DNA from: Grimontia hollisae CIP 101886
Lineage (GTDB): Bacteria > Pseudomonadota > Gammaproteobacteria > Enterobacterales > Vibrionaceae
Direction of reading: 5' to 3'
DNA length: 64,000 bases
Assembly (NCBI RefSeq): GCF_000176515.1
Contig: NZ_ADAQ01000012.1
Span: 248,001-312,000 of the forward strand
Position 1 is the stretch's first letter, and the number at the start of each line of letters is the position of its first letter. Below are positions 25,422 to 34,670 of this stretch, one piece after another. The notes under the pieces are model-generated. The model was not told the DNA's origin and made no database searches. It worked only from the letters and a program-made list of their open reading frames with translations. The translations under genes and the position numbers were made by a program.

Positions 25422-26432
25422 ATGAAAGTGCTGGTCACCGGCGGAATGGGCTATATCGGCAGTCACACCTGTGTGCAGATGATTGAAGCAGGTATGACGC
25501 CGGTTATTGTTGACAACCTCTGTAATGCCAGCGAAGAAGTGCTGAACCGCATTTATTCGCTGACGGGCGTGAAGCCTGTTTTTTATCAAGGCGACGTGAG
25601 GGACGAAATGTTCCTGGATCGTGTGTTCGAACAAGAACCGATCGACGCTGTGATCCATTTTGCGGGTTTGAAAGCGGTAGGGGAATCAGTCGAAAAGCCA
25701 ATCGAATACTACGATAACAATGTGAATGGCACTCTCGTGCTTGTACGTGCTATGCAGCGCGCGAAGGTGTCTACTTTGGTATTTAGTTCTTCCGCAACGG
25801 TTTATGGCGATCCGGAGACAGTGCCCATCACCGAGCAAAGCCCGGTCGGGGGAACAACCAATCCTTATGGCACCAGCAAATATATGGTTGAGCGTTGCCT
25901 GGCTGATCTGGTCACCGCATCGCCTGAATGGAGTATTACACTGCTTCGTTATTTCAATCCGGTTGGGGCGCATCCATCAGGCACCATGGGGGAAGACCCT
26001 AAAGGTATCCCAAACAACCTGATGCCATTTATTGCGCAAGTCGCTGTGGGACGACGCGAACAGCTTTCTGTGTTTGGTAACGATTACCCTACACCGGATG
26101 GCACGGGCGTGCGTGATTATATTCATGTGATGGATTTGGCTGATGGCCACATTGCCGCGCTGAAAGCTGTTGGTGATAAACAGGGATTGCATGTTTTCAA
26201 TCTCGGCACTGGCAAAGGCTCAAGTGTGCTGGAAATGGTGAACGCATTTGGTGAAGCATGCGGAAAAGAGATTCCGTATCAAATCTGTCCACGCAGACCG
26301 GGTGATATTGCTGAATGTTGGGCGAGCACAGAAAAAGCAGAAAAAGAGCTTGGCTGGAAAGCAACACGTACCGTGGCCGAAATGGCCGCAGATACGTGGC
26401 GCTGGCAGCGGGAGAATCCAAGCGGATACTGA
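25422..26432 (+). CDS. galE: UDP-glucose 4-epimerase
   Basis: The 336-residue protein interconverts UDP-glucose and UDP-galactose for galactose use and surface polysaccharide. It shows the NAD-binding MKVLVTGGMGYIGSHTCVQM (GxxGxxG) start, the SSSATVYGDPE strand with the catalytic Ser/Thr, the NPYGTSKYMVE motif with Tyr and Lys four residues apart, and the substrate loop ALKAVGDKQGLHVFNLGTGK. Start at 25422 is fixed by family alignment although the frame is open from 25290; GAGGGACATCTA precedes it. It is not in a gal operon here. A strong terminator follows at 26442. Confidence 0.92.
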   Translation: MKVLVTGGMGYIGSHTCVQMIEAGMTPVIVDNLCNASEEVLNRIYSLTGVKPVFYQGDVRDEMFLDRVFEQEPIDAVIHFAGLKAVGESVEKPIEYYDNNVNGTLVLVRAMQRAKVSTLVFSSSATVYGDPETVPITEQSPVGGTTNPYGTSKYMVERCLADLVTASPEWSITLLRYFNPVGAHPSGTMGEDPKGIPNNLMPFIAQVAVGRREQLSVFGNDYPTPDGTGVRDYIHVMDLADGHIAALKAVGDKQGLHVFNLGTGKGSSVLEMVNAFGEACGKEIPYQICPRRPGDIAECWASTEKAEKELGWKATRTVAEMAADTWRWQRENPSGY

Positions 26433-26441
26433 CTGTTAATG

Positions 26442-26474
26442 ACCGCGGCATGGATGTGCCGCGGTACTTTCTTT
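26442..26474 (+). terminator. rho-independent terminator after galE
   Basis: A perfect 9-base stem, ACCGCGGCA at 26442-26450 with TGCCGCGGT at 26457-26465, and a 6-base loop are followed by ACTTTCTTT. It lies 9 bases after the galE stop. The T-run is interrupted, so efficiency may be moderate. Confidence 0.75.
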
Positions 26475-26528
26475 AAAGGTATTTTCAACATGGCTGCATT
26501 ATCGCAAGCGGGAATGCGGCCAGACAGG

Positions 26529-27491
26529 TCAGTCGGTGTAGCGAGAGATGGCGTCGAGGTACATATCCAACAGCGCTTTATCATTCACTTTCACCGCCAC
26601 ATTCTGGGGTGGATAGTCCGCCCAGTCATCGGTTTTGTGTTTCGTATCCTGGTACTTTTGCAAGGTCAGCCCTTCAGCTGGTCCTTCACACACAACGCGG
26701 ATCGGACCTTTGCGCAGTTCAAATAAACTGGGATTGATCACATAAGCAATGGCTGAAGGATCGTGTACATAACAGCCACTTATATTTAAGCGCTGCTTAT
26801 AAAAATCAAGATAAAAGCGGCTGATATTCCAGATAAATTCACCGGCATCACCACAGGTATCGCGCAATGTATCGATGTAATCGAGAGAGAAAAGGCACTC
26901 TTCGGTCACATCCAGACCGATCACTGTTACGGGCCAATGAGCAGTCAATACAATATCAGCTGCGTGTGGGTCATCATGAATATTGGCTTCGGCATACGGG
27001 GTCACGTTGCCGGTATGCTCATGGGTACCAAACGCCCCACCCATGATCACCACTTCTTTCACCAGCCCGGTAATTTCCGGTGCATGTTCCAGTGCCAGGG
27101 CCAGGTTGGTGAGGGGGCCAACAGCAACTAGAGTGATGTCACCCGGTGATGCTTTTACTGTGTCGATGATGTATTGATAAGCGGGACGGGGATCGGTGGT
27201 AATGGTCGGTGCATCAATGACAACATCACCAAAGCCATTTTCACCATGTACAGCAGCGCTGGCGCCTACGGGTGGCCGTTTCAGTGGTTTGTCGGCCCCT
27301 TTGGCGACATCGCACTGAAAGCCAAAACGTTGTTTTAGATACAGGGCATTGCGGGTGCTGGTGTCGATGTCGGCGTTTCCGTAAACCGTCGTCAGGCCAA
27401 CTAAATCAATCTCAGGGCTGGCCTCGGCAAACAGGATAGCCATTGCATCATCAATCCCTGGGTCGGTATCGAGAATTATCTTTTTTGTCAT
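26529..27491 (-). CDS. inosine/uridine-preferring nucleoside hydrolase family protein
   Basis: The 320-residue enzyme cleaves the N-glycosidic bond of ribonucleosides to base and ribose. The calcium and ribose site IILDTDPGIDDAMAILFA opens the protein; VAVGPLTNLALALEH, VVIMGGAFG (residues about 145-153) and the late His-Asp pair in YVHDPSAIAYVINP complete the site. Length is normal. It lacks an export signal, so it acts in the cytoplasm in nucleoside salvage. Preference for purine or pyrimidine nucleosides cannot be read from sequence alone. It is convergent with galE, with the terminator at 26442-26474 between them. Confidence 0.86.
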   Translation of the reverse strand: MTKKIILDTDPGIDDAMAILFAEASPEIDLVGLTTVYGNADIDTSTRNALYLKQRFGFQCDVAKGADKPLKRPPVGASAAVHGENGFGDVVIDAPTITTDPRPAYQYIIDTVKASPGDITLVAVGPLTNLALALEHAPEITGLVKEVVIMGGAFGTHEHTGNVTPYAEANIHDDPHAADIVLTAHWPVTVIGLDVTEECLFSLDYIDTLRDTCGDAGEFIWNISRFYLDFYKQRLNISGCYVHDPSAIAYVINPSLFELRKGPIRVVCEGPAEGLTLQKYQDTKHKTDDWADYPPQNVAVKVNDKALLDMYLDAISRYTD

Positions 27492-27965
27492 CGTTCAATT
27501 TTTCAGTCTTGAGCAGCGTTGGGGCTCAATTATAAGTACTGACTCATTTAGGAGTGAGCGCTTCGTTATTTGCCTGACTGTAATCCACTACGTGTCACAC
27601 TGTTTGTCTCATATCCATTCAAACTGTGTGATGCAGGCTCAGGCACCTATTTCAGGGGGGCAGGTCGCAGAACGCTGGAAAAAGGCGAGGGCGAGTTAGA
27701 AGTGTGCCGCACAAAAAAACGAGATCTTGCCGATCACACTTTTTTTGTGTCATAAATAATGCGCATCTCAATAGCACTATGCGTTGGGTGTTTTTTAACT
27801 ATCAGCTATCCACTGCCTTTTGTTTGCTGATAACTCCTTTGCCATGGCGGTACTGCCCAGTTGCGTAAAGGAGGTTTCGTCGAAAGTTGGCGAACACCCG
27901 CCTGAACACTTTCTCCCTACGAATACAGGTTCAGTGCGGGTGGTTTCTTTTTCCTGTCTTATCGC
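27492..27965. other. 474-base intergenic region, AT inverted repeat only
   Basis: It lies between the nucleoside hydrolase start and the chemoreceptor stop (both leftward), so it contains the hydrolase promoter. A perfect 10-base inverted repeat, CACAAAAAAA at 27710-27719 and TTTTTTTGTG at 27740-27749, could form a T-flanked hairpin. No gene with a ribosome site and no known RNA was recognised. Confidence 0.45.
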
Positions 27966-29648
27966 TCATACCGTGTATTTTTGGATTTGCGATTTCATGT
28001 CGTCGGACAATGCCTGCAATGATGTTGCCGCGAGCCGACTCTGCTCTGCACCTGTCGCCGTTTGATCTGAGATACTGCTAATGACAGTGATGTTCTTATT
28101 GATCTCTTCCGTGACGGAACTTTGTTGTTCAGCTGCTGTTGCAATTTGGGTATTCATGGCGCTGATTTCATCCACGCTCTGTAATATTCGGGTCAGCGCT
28201 TCGCCTGCTTCCTGGGCCATTTTCACTGTTTCCTGCGCTTGTTCATTTCCTTTCTCCATCCGTGACATTGCATCCCGGCTGCCATCCTGAAGCTGCTGGA
28301 TTGTACGTTGTATTTCGATGGTAGAGGATTGGGTACGTTGTGCCAGTGAGCGTACTTCGTCAGCCACGACAGCAAAACCGCGGCCTTGGTCGCCAGCACG
28401 CGCCGCTTCAATCGCCGCGTTTAGTGCTAGCAGGTTGGTTTGCTCTGAGATGTCCTGAATAGTGTCTACCACACTGCCGATGGCTTCGGTGTGTTTTTGC
28501 AGTGCCAGCATCGAGTTCACGGTGATATCGAGATCCTGTGACAAGTGCTCAATCATTTCGATGCTCTTGAGCACAACCTGTTGTCCTTCTGATGCAGCAG
28601 CATCCGCTTGTTGTGATGCAGTGGCCGCAGAAGCGGTGTTATTGGCCACTTCATGCACGGTGGCAGTGAACTGGTGAATGGCTGCGGCAATCATTTGGGT
28701 TTGCGCCTGTTGGTCCAGCACGTTTTTCTGCGTCTGGTTGGTGACAACGGCACTTTCTGACGCAGAGCTGGCAATTTGCCCTGTGGAATCCAGGGTGGCC
28801 TTCACCACCGTCTGGAAGTTGTGTACCAATCGGTTCACATATTCGGCAATACGGGCGAATTCATCCTTACCATCGAGCTCAACCCGTCGGGTCAGGTCTC
28901 CCCGGGTGATTGATACAGAGGTTGATTCCAGCTCTGAGATCGCTTTGTTCATGCGGAGGATGATTTTAGAGAACAGCACGCCAAGCGCGATAAGAGACAA
29001 GACGATAGTGCTGCTGACAACCCAGAGGAAGTGGTTGACAGTGGACAGCGCTGCTTGGTGACTTTCCCGCCCATCTTGGATTTGCAACTTGAGGAATGCT
29101 TCTGCTTCGGTGGATATATCACTAAAAAGTGGGTTAATCGTATTGAGCAAGATAAGGTTGGCGGCCTCAAACTGACGGGCTTTCAGCGCATTGACTGCGG
29201 GAGTAAAGCCTTTGTTTGTAATGTTGTCCAATACCTCGACCATTCGGCCCACTTCCCGGCGTTCCACATCGCTCAGTTCAGAAGATAGAATTTCTTTATC
29301 AACAATGTAGTGCAGACGATCCAATGACTCATTGACTTGTGCATAGTGAAAGTCAATGGGGTGATTGTGGAGAGTTGCAAACTTCGTGGCAGGATCGTGC
29401 TGCATGGCAAGCAGTAAATGGCTACGCGCATCGCCTAATTTATCCAGGATATTGCCGGCACGAATGGCGTGCTGCATGCCCTGAGAATACAGATCATTCA
29501 GCGAGTCTGCGGCTGAATTCATACCGGATATGCCCTTATAGCCGATAAAACAAAGTGTCAGTGCAACCAGTACGACGATCGTTTTTAATTGGTAGGTGAC
29601 AGAGTAAAAGCGGGCTAAAAACCCAGTCTCATTCCTTTTTATTGTCAT
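27966..29648 (-). CDS. methyl-accepting chemotaxis protein
   Basis: The 560-residue receptor has TM1 near residues 20-42, a periplasmic four-helix-like sensor (about 45-205), TM2 near 208-230, a HAMP domain and a long cytoplasmic signalling coiled coil. The hairpin tip [20 protein letters not shown] followed by [18 protein letters not shown] binds CheA and CheW and is unmistakable. The Gln/Glu pairs at [12 protein letters not shown] and at the C-terminal QMTATGAEQ-like region are candidate methylation sites. It lacks a C-terminal CheR-tethering pentapeptide (it ends QKYTV). The ligand is unknown. An FNR-like site lies 72 bases ahead of the start. Confidence 0.9.
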   Translation of the reverse strand: MTIKRNETGFLARFYSVTYQLKTIVVLVALTLCFIGYKGISGMNSAADSLNDLYSQGMQHAIRAGNILDKLGDARSHLLLAMQHDPATKFATLHNHPIDFHYAQVNESLDRLHYIVDKEILSSELSDVERREVGRMVEVLDNITNKGFTPAVNALKARQFEAANLILLNTINPLFSDISTEAEAFLKLQIQDGRESHQAALSTVNHFLWVVSSTIVLSLIALGVLFSKIILRMNKAISELESTSVSITRGDLTRRVELDGKDEFARIAEYVNRLVHNFQTVVKATLDSTGQIASSASESAVVTNQTQKNVLDQQAQTQMIAAAIHQFTATVHEVANNTASAATASQQADAAASEGQQVVLKSIEMIEHLSQDLDITVNSMLALQKHTEAIGSVVDTIQDISEQTNLLALNAAIEAARAGDQGRGFAVVADEVRSLAQRTQSSTIEIQRTIQQLQDGSRDAMSRMEKGNEQAQETVKMAQEAGEALTRILQSVDEISAMNTQIATAAEQQSSVTEEINKNITVISSISDQTATGAEQSRLAATSLQALSDDMKSQIQKYTV

Positions 29649-29719
29649 GGTGGCGTCCCTTGAACAGTCTGATATGCAACCAGTATAGAAACTGACTGGG
29701 AACGGAGTCTTAAAGTAAA

Positions 29720-29733
29720 TTGACCTAGATCAA
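29720..29733. promoter_or_regulatory. FNR-like binding site
   Basis: TTGACCTAGATCAA differs at one base from the FNR consensus TTGATxxxxATCAA and has the TAG spacer often seen in Vibrio FNR sites. It lies in the 293-base divergent region, 72 bases from the chemoreceptor start and 209 from the lipoprotein start. A TATACT on the minus strand at 29687-29682 could be the chemoreceptor -10 box. The binding protein and effect are inferred. Confidence 0.5.
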
Positions 29734-29941
29734 TGTGTTGGAATTGTTATGCCAAGGCTTATGAGATCTGCCGTATTGGTCACATCAACAGCCCCGTCAT
29801 GTCAGGAAACTTTGCAGTGTCTTGGTTGTTTAATGACGCAAGGGCATTAGTGTATCTAGGGGGATATAAGTATCACAGACGTATTAACCTGTGTTTTCCG
29901 GCAAAGAAGGATGCACATGGCAAGATAAAAGAGAAGATCAA

Positions 29942-31015
29942 TTGAACAAACAAAGAGTTAATGTTGTGGTTGGTATGCTAAGTGTCGCCTTGTTACTGGG
30001 GGCATGTGCAATACCTGTGACGGAAAAGCAAGATGCTGCGGTGATCAAACATACCTATGACAACAATCTTGCCGAACTTTCTGCTTACCAGCTGGGACAC
30101 TATGGCCTTCGTATGTATCGCCAAACGCAGGATGAAAAATACAAAGCCGCTGTTTGGACTGACTTGGCCCGTGTAGCCAGTCGGTTGAATGAATATGCAG
30201 AAAAGATTGAAACGCCAGAGGATGTGCTTGAGATGGGAAAAGCGCGGCTCAGGTTTTATGGTTCCGGCGATTCAGAACGAGATGCGCTTCGTCATGCAGC
30301 TGCCCTCGGACGGGAAGAATATCTGGTGCTGGGTGCCGGGCTTATCAGCAGCATGGCGCGCGCTAACGAGTATGGCGTGGAGCACGTCAAAGATGAAAAG
30401 CTCCGTGAAATCCTCAGTTGGTATGATTTTGAATCTTATGTTACGGATCCCCAAATGATCCGTGCGTGGGCGGCGCAGCTGGCCAATCAGGTTTACTGGC
30501 TCAAACAACTGGGCGAGAAAGATCATACCGCGGCATTCGAAAAGGCGTTCAAAGCCACGTATCCGGACAGCAAAGATGCATTGCTGTCTACTCAGCAGTA
30601 CAACAATAAACTGTATGGAATGACGCATATCATTCTGGCAGCCTCGGAATACTACAGAAAGCCCGTCAAAGAGACAGACTTCCAGTGGATTTATGACTAT
30701 TTCCGCGACAACTTCGAGACTATTGCGGCACGTTCCAAAGAAGATGTGATAGCGGAAATTGGCATTACTTTTCTGTTAGCCGGATTGGATGATGATCCTG
30801 TGGTAGCGAGAAGCCAGGCAATCATCCAGCAAGTGATTGACCGTGAAAAAGGCATGGTGCCGTCGGTCTCTGGCAGTACCGATCTGGCAAAAGGTGAACA
30901 CCGTAATGTGCTCGCTATCATGTTGCTGGACTGGAAAGGGGCCAATGCAGTGCCGATGGTAGGGCAGGAAAGCGGTGTGGTTTCCAACTTGCCTTGGGGG
31001 CTGGAAGCCGAGTAA
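29942..31015 (+). CDS. putative lipoprotein of unknown function (possibly DUF3541)
   Basis: The 357-residue product starts at a TTG at 29942, giving LNKQRVNVVVGMLSVALLLG then ACA, a lipoprotein signal with lipobox LLGAC and Cys21. No ATG gives this signal; the frame from 29891 adds 17 hydrophilic residues that would spoil it. GAGAAG lies 8 bases upstream. The mature part is helical, with LSAYQLGHYGLRMYRQTQD and VWTDLARVASRLNEYAEK early on. It resembles what I remember of DUF3541 proteins of Vibrio, but this is uncertain. Asp in LASCA-type +2 sorting is absent (Ala at +2), so outer-membrane anchoring is expected. Confidence 0.65.
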   Translation: MNKQRVNVVVGMLSVALLLGACAIPVTEKQDAAVIKHTYDNNLAELSAYQLGHYGLRMYRQTQDEKYKAAVWTDLARVASRLNEYAEKIETPEDVLEMGKARLRFYGSGDSERDALRHAAALGREEYLVLGAGLISSMARANEYGVEHVKDEKLREILSWYDFESYVTDPQMIRAWAAQLANQVYWLKQLGEKDHTAAFEKAFKATYPDSKDALLSTQQYNNKLYGMTHIILAASEYYRKPVKETDFQWIYDYFRDNFETIAARSKEDVIAEIGITFLLAGLDDDPVVARSQAIIQQVIDREKGMVPSVSGSTDLAKGEHRNVLAIMLLDWKGANAVPMVGQESGVVSNLPWGLEAE

Positions 31016-31232
31016 TAAACTGTAGATGAAAAATAGCCAAAGGGTCAGGATGCCGATGAGTCTTCGGGGATGTGTGGGAGAGAGACTCAACAGATAAATC
31101 AATATCTTACGTAGTTGTCGTGAATCTTTATAGGTGATGTTGCATGAATGGTACATGTCGTGATGGGGAGCAAATTATCCTTTAGTTATGCCATAGGCTT
31201 TGGGCTTCAATCCTGTTGGAAAGGAGGACGTC

Positions 31233-31565
31233 ATGAAAAGTGCCAAAGAGTTTGCGGCCTGGTTAATGGATCGCTTTGACACACATTCGAACATTTGGCT
31301 CACGAGGCGTGACATTACTGAGATAACCGGCAGACAAGCACTGCGAAGCGAATTTATTCACGATGTTCACTGCGAACTGATAAATTTCAGCCGCGGACTG
31401 ATTGCTGACATTAAAAATGATCGCTATTACATGGTTTCTCTCTGTGGTACGTACTGGAAAGAGGTTGGCGATATCTACGCTGATACTGACAAGTGTGTCG
31501 ACCCCTTTCCTATCGATGGTCATGCATCCGTGATCCGGACGCTGAATATACCCAAAACAACCTGA
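31233..31565 (+). CDS. small hypothetical protein
   Basis: The 110-residue protein starts MKSAKEFAAWLMDRFDTHSN at an ATG with AAAGGAGG seven bases upstream, a strong site. The first 70 residues read as helix-turn-helix-like (WLTRRDITEITGRQALRSEF then IHDVHCELINFSRGL), and a beta segment follows (DIKNDRYYMVSLCGTYW). The pattern would suit a small DNA-binding protein, but I do not recognise a family. The gene stands alone, and its stop codon lies within a hairpin likely to end transcription. Confidence 0.6.
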   Translation: MKSAKEFAAWLMDRFDTHSNIWLTRRDITEITGRQALRSEFIHDVHCELINFSRGLIADIKNDRYYMVSLCGTYWKEVGDIYADTDKCVDPFPIDGHASVIRTLNIPKTT

Positions 31566-31587
31566 AGATGCAGGATTCAGGTTGTTT
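31555..31587 (+). terminator. terminator hairpin overlapping the stop of the 110-residue gene
   Basis: Perfect 12-base arms, AAACAACCTGAA at 31555-31566 and TTCAGGTTGTTT at 31576-31587, flank a 9-base loop. The right arm ends in TTGTTT, a short T-rich tail. The stem includes the TGA stop at 31563-31565. Confidence 0.6.
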
Positions 31588-31957
31588 GATGAGTAATACC
31601 GACAGTGTTCTACTGCCATTGTGAGTCTCTTATTTTGGCCTGCTTTGCAGGCTTGATTGTGCAGTAAGAGGGAGAACATGAGAGCCGTGATACTCGTCAA
31701 TTCTGCGAGGGCTGCAGGTTGCCCGGTTTTTATGTCATGAGAGAAGATACCTCCCCTCTTATCCCAGTCACTTTCTTTTCCAAAACGATGTCACAGGCCT
31801 TTATGGCGTTCCTGTGGAAATGGATGACCTGAGCGAGTCCCTGCATTGTATTGCGTAACCCCCTCTGTGAAGGCCACTCTGTAAATGTGACGCAGTATTG
31901 AGCCTGCCAGTTTTTGAAAGCAATCTATACTTGTCTAAAAAGAGGGACAAATTGTTG
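31588..31957. other. 370-base intergenic region
   Basis: It lies between the 110-residue gene and the substrate-binding protein gene. It holds a small GCCTGC-TTT-GCAGGC hairpin at 31638-31652 and a 20-codon frame at 31678-31740 with a purine-rich stretch ahead, too short to support as a gene. The promoter of the binding-protein and cyclase pair should be in the last 150 bases; no clear boxes were identified. Confidence 0.4.
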
Positions 31958-32953
31958 ATGAAATTAACAGTTGCTTTTATTGCTATTGCACTGCTAGTTG
32001 TGGGTATTGTTTCATTGGAGACAGGAAAAATGGCTGCCCCGTCTCCAGCGTTGCGTATCGCGACATCTAACACACCATTATCTGCTCCTCTCATTATCGC
32101 CCAGGAAAAAGGTTACTTTGTCGGTCAAGGGTTGAACATTAAACTTATCCTGGCCCATGGTGGGGTGAACTGCATGAATATGCTGCTACGGGGAGATGCT
32201 GATTTGGCGACAACGTCAGATTCAGTCGCGATGTTTTCCCGGTTTGAAAGAGAGGACTTCGGGGTGCTTGCAAGTTTTGCTGAATCGGATAATGACATCA
32301 AAATCATGTCGTTGGTACAGCGACAATCCCTCCCCCTTTCCGCCGTTGAAAACAGCCGGGTTGGTGTTGTAGAAAGCAGCGCGAGTGAGTTTTTTGTGGA
32401 TGCGTACTTGAAAATGGAGGGACTCGATACTCAATATGTTGAGAAGGTGTCGTATCAGCCCCAACAATTGGGTGATGCCTTGTTCAACCAGAAGGTTGAC
32501 TATATCTCAGTTTGGGAGCCTTACGGTTATACCTTATCCCGTGATTATCCTGGACGTGTGTTTCACTTCGATACTCAAGGAATCAACAACCTGCATTTTT
32601 TGCTGGTTCACCGTAACGATGATCAGGGGAACATAACAATCCCCAGCAAAACGATAGATAACCTTGTTGATGCCCTAGATTTGGCTAATCAATTTATACA
32701 CCGTGAACCTGAACGGGCCCGAGAGATTGTGGCTGACTTCCTCAACTTGCCTAACGAGCAACTCACGGCGCTCTGGCCTGATTATACATTCAGGCTCTCT
32801 CTCAGTGATGCAATGTACCTGAGCCTGAGTATGCAGGCTAACTGGGCCATTGCGTCCGGCAAAGTGTCAAAGGATGTGATGCCCGATTACCGGGGGTTGT
32901 TTGTTCATTCGCCGCTGCTTCCTTCGGCGTCGTTGCTTCAGTCTTCACCGTAA
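31958..32953 (+). CDS. NMT1/SsuA-like periplasmic substrate-binding protein
   Basis: The 331-residue protein has an N-terminal hydrophobic segment (LTVAFIAIALLVVGIVSL) and then LRIATSNTPLSAPLIIAQEK and GYFVGQGLNIKLILAHGGVN, the opening of the NMT1/SsuA family that binds nitrate-, sulfonate- or pyrimidine-like solutes. VGVVESSASEFFVDAYL and VDYISVWEPYGYTLSRDYPG are further marks. No ABC permease or ATPase gene is nearby; instead a membrane diguanylate cyclase starts 10 bases downstream. That suggests a signalling role, presenting a ligand to the cyclase. The start is uncertain: the ATG at 31958 has AGAGGGA upstream at a long spacing, and TTG codons lie just before it. Confidence 0.7.
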   Translation: MKLTVAFIAIALLVVGIVSLETGKMAAPSPALRIATSNTPLSAPLIIAQEKGYFVGQGLNIKLILAHGGVNCMNMLLRGDADLATTSDSVAMFSRFEREDFGVLASFAESDNDIKIMSLVQRQSLPLSAVENSRVGVVESSASEFFVDAYLKMEGLDTQYVEKVSYQPQQLGDALFNQKVDYISVWEPYGYTLSRDYPGRVFHFDTQGINNLHFLLVHRNDDQGNITIPSKTIDNLVDALDLANQFIHREPERAREIVADFLNLPNEQLTALWPDYTFRLSLSDAMYLSLSMQANWAIASGKVSKDVMPDYRGLFVHSPLLPSASLLQSSP

Positions 32954-32963
32954 GGGCTTCAGA

Positions 32964-34268
32964 ATGACATTAAACCGACTTCTCTCTGTTCTGGTTATCT
33001 CCAGCCTTGTGCTTTCTGCCACGATTTTGGTGCTGCAGGTTTATCAAAGCCGCGCCCAGAATGAAGCCAGGAGCCAATTGAATAGCATTATGAACGTGCA
33101 AACCTCTATTGATGTTTTACGCAGCCGGCTATGGCTGTTGCAGCAACAAGGTGATGAAACCTCGCTGACCGAAGGCCGACAGGCCAGCCGGCAACTTCGT
33201 AATACACTGGAAGAAAACACGCTTTCGGACGTATCACAAGGTGCTGTGCCTAATTTACGCCACATGCAAAAAGCCGTTGACCGCTTACTGGTGTTGGCGG
33301 AGAACAATCTTTCGCAAACTGAACCTCCATCATCAGATCCAAGCGATCGTCTGATCGCTTCCCGCCTGAATATGATCCTGCTCTCGATGTCTGAGGAGGT
33401 TTTGGTTTTGCACCAGCGGGTTCAGGCGCATGTAAACAAAATACAGGCGCAGTTAACCATATGGGCTGGCGTGGTTATGGTGCTGCTTTCTTTAAGTCTG
33501 GTTTTTTTGATGTTGCTTTTCAGGCATCGCCTGAAAGGGGGACTGAATACGCTGATTGCCGGCATTCGAAAAGTTCAGCAAGGGGCATTGGATGGTGAGG
33601 TGAAAGCCAAATATGACGATGAACTGCAAATCATTGCCGGAGAGCTTTCCGACATGAAGCTGAAACTGAGCGAAACCATGGTATCGCGCGATGCATTGCA
33701 GCGGGAAGTTGATGAACAGACCCGGCAATTGAAAGCGCAGCATGACGAATTGAGGCGCGTTGCCAATACTGATGGTCTGACAGGCTTATTGAATCGTCGG
33801 GCGTTTGAATCTCAGGTGACCCTGGCGATGACACGGGCTGAAGTATCTGGGAATCACGCTGCATTGCTGTTTATCGATCTCAATGACTTTAAAGCGGTGA
33901 ATGACACCTTTGGCCACGAAGCCGGAGATTTGCTGTTGAATGCGGTGGCTGACAGACTGAGACAGGTGGTACGGGCGACGGATCTTGTTGCCAGGTTGGG
34001 CGGTGATGAGTTTATAGTCTGGCTGAATCTGTTGGGTGACAACGGCAATGTGGATACAGCCGTGTCACGGATCCGGGCCATTATCGATAGCCCAATCCTG
34101 TTTCATGGGGAGCCTATTTCTATCAAGCTCAGTGTCGGTGTAGCACTGTTTCCTGAACACGGCAGGAAACTGGATGAACTGATGAAAAAAGCCGATGAAG
34201 CCATGTACAAAGCGAAAGAAGAAAAGTACAGCAACGATCTGACGTTTAATATATTTCAGGAAGTTTGA
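32964..34268 (+). CDS. membrane diguanylate cyclase with HAMP domain
   Basis: This 434-residue enzyme makes cyclic di-GMP. TM1 (about 4-24) and TM2 (about 170-192) enclose a helical periplasmic domain without PAS or Cache features. A HAMP-like segment and a coiled coil (about 193-265) lead to the GGDEF domain: NTDGLTGLLNRRAF, FIDLNDFKAVNDTFGHEAGD and GGDEF at 346-350. RATD at 337-340 is the inhibitory I-site placed five residues ahead, so product inhibition is expected. No EAL domain is present. It is coupled to the solute-binding gene upstream, its likely input. Confidence 0.87.
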   Translation: MTLNRLLSVLVISSLVLSATILVLQVYQSRAQNEARSQLNSIMNVQTSIDVLRSRLWLLQQQGDETSLTEGRQASRQLRNTLEENTLSDVSQGAVPNLRHMQKAVDRLLVLAENNLSQTEPPSSDPSDRLIASRLNMILLSMSEEVLVLHQRVQAHVNKIQAQLTIWAGVVMVLLSLSLVFLMLLFRHRLKGGLNTLIAGIRKVQQGALDGEVKAKYDDELQIIAGELSDMKLKLSETMVSRDALQREVDEQTRQLKAQHDELRRVANTDGLTGLLNRRAFESQVTLAMTRAEVSGNHAALLFIDLNDFKAVNDTFGHEAGDLLLNAVADRLRQVVRATDLVARLGGDEFIVWLNLLGDNGNVDTAVSRIRAIIDSPILFHGEPISIKLSVGVALFPEHGRKLDELMKKADEAMYKAKEEKYSNDLTFNIFQEV

Positions 34269-34364
34269 GGATGGCGTTTAAGTCCAACACTAGCGACTTG
34301 CTGGCTAATGCAGGGATCTCACTCTGCACTTACCGCCAAGCCTGGCAGTGAAGAGGGAAGGACC

Positions 34365-34643
34365 ATGAAAAACGAACTTAATCCAGCTAAATTGCTAGCG
34401 GCTTATGCGGTCGTGATGGAAAAAGGCGAAGAGATCGAATTTGGTAAGATCTATGAGGGCGTAGAAGCGTCAACGGATTATGATGGTTATAACGTTTACC
34501 TGAAGGGTAATGGCGTTGAGCTGCGCGTTGGTTTCCACAACACCTATGACCTGAAATACGACCAGTTACACCTTAAAGACAGTTTTTTGAAAAAGGTTGA
34601 TGCGTTGGTGGCCAACAAAAAAGAGTTTGGCGACCATCATTAA
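34365..34643 (+). CDS. DUF3081 family protein
   Basis: The 92-residue protein starts MKNELNPAKLLAAYAVVMEK with GGGAAGGA upstream. The stretch FGKIYEGVEASTDYDGYNVY followed by VELRVGFHNTYDLKYDQ is what I recognise as DUF3081, a short cytoplasmic family of marine gammaproteobacteria without known function. It has no signal or membrane segment. It is a single gene, 97 bases after the cyclase, and ends at a bidirectional terminator. Confidence 0.7.
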   Translation: MKNELNPAKLLAAYAVVMEKGEEIEFGKIYEGVEASTDYDGYNVYLKGNGVELRVGFHNTYDLKYDQLHLKDSFLKKVDALVANKKEFGDHH

Positions 34644-34670
34644 AAAGCCCGGGCGACCGGGCTGTGGTTT
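34641..34670. terminator. bidirectional terminator between DUF3081 and acyltransferase genes
   Basis: The stem AGCCCGG at 34646-34652 pairs with CCGGGCT at 34657-34663 around GCGA. The A-run TAAAAA on the left acts as a T-run for the leftward gene, which stops at 34669; on the right GTGGTTT is weaker. It separates two convergent genes 25 bases apart. Confidence 0.7.

Noticed and set aside
27710-27749. AT-rich inverted repeat as an operator or small RNA
   Set aside because: Composed mostly of A and T runs; such repeats arise easily by chance, so it is noted only as part of the intergenic region.
31678-31740. 20-codon frame with a purine-rich stretch upstream
   Set aside because: It is too short to judge without comparison, and no attenuator-like structure depends on it.
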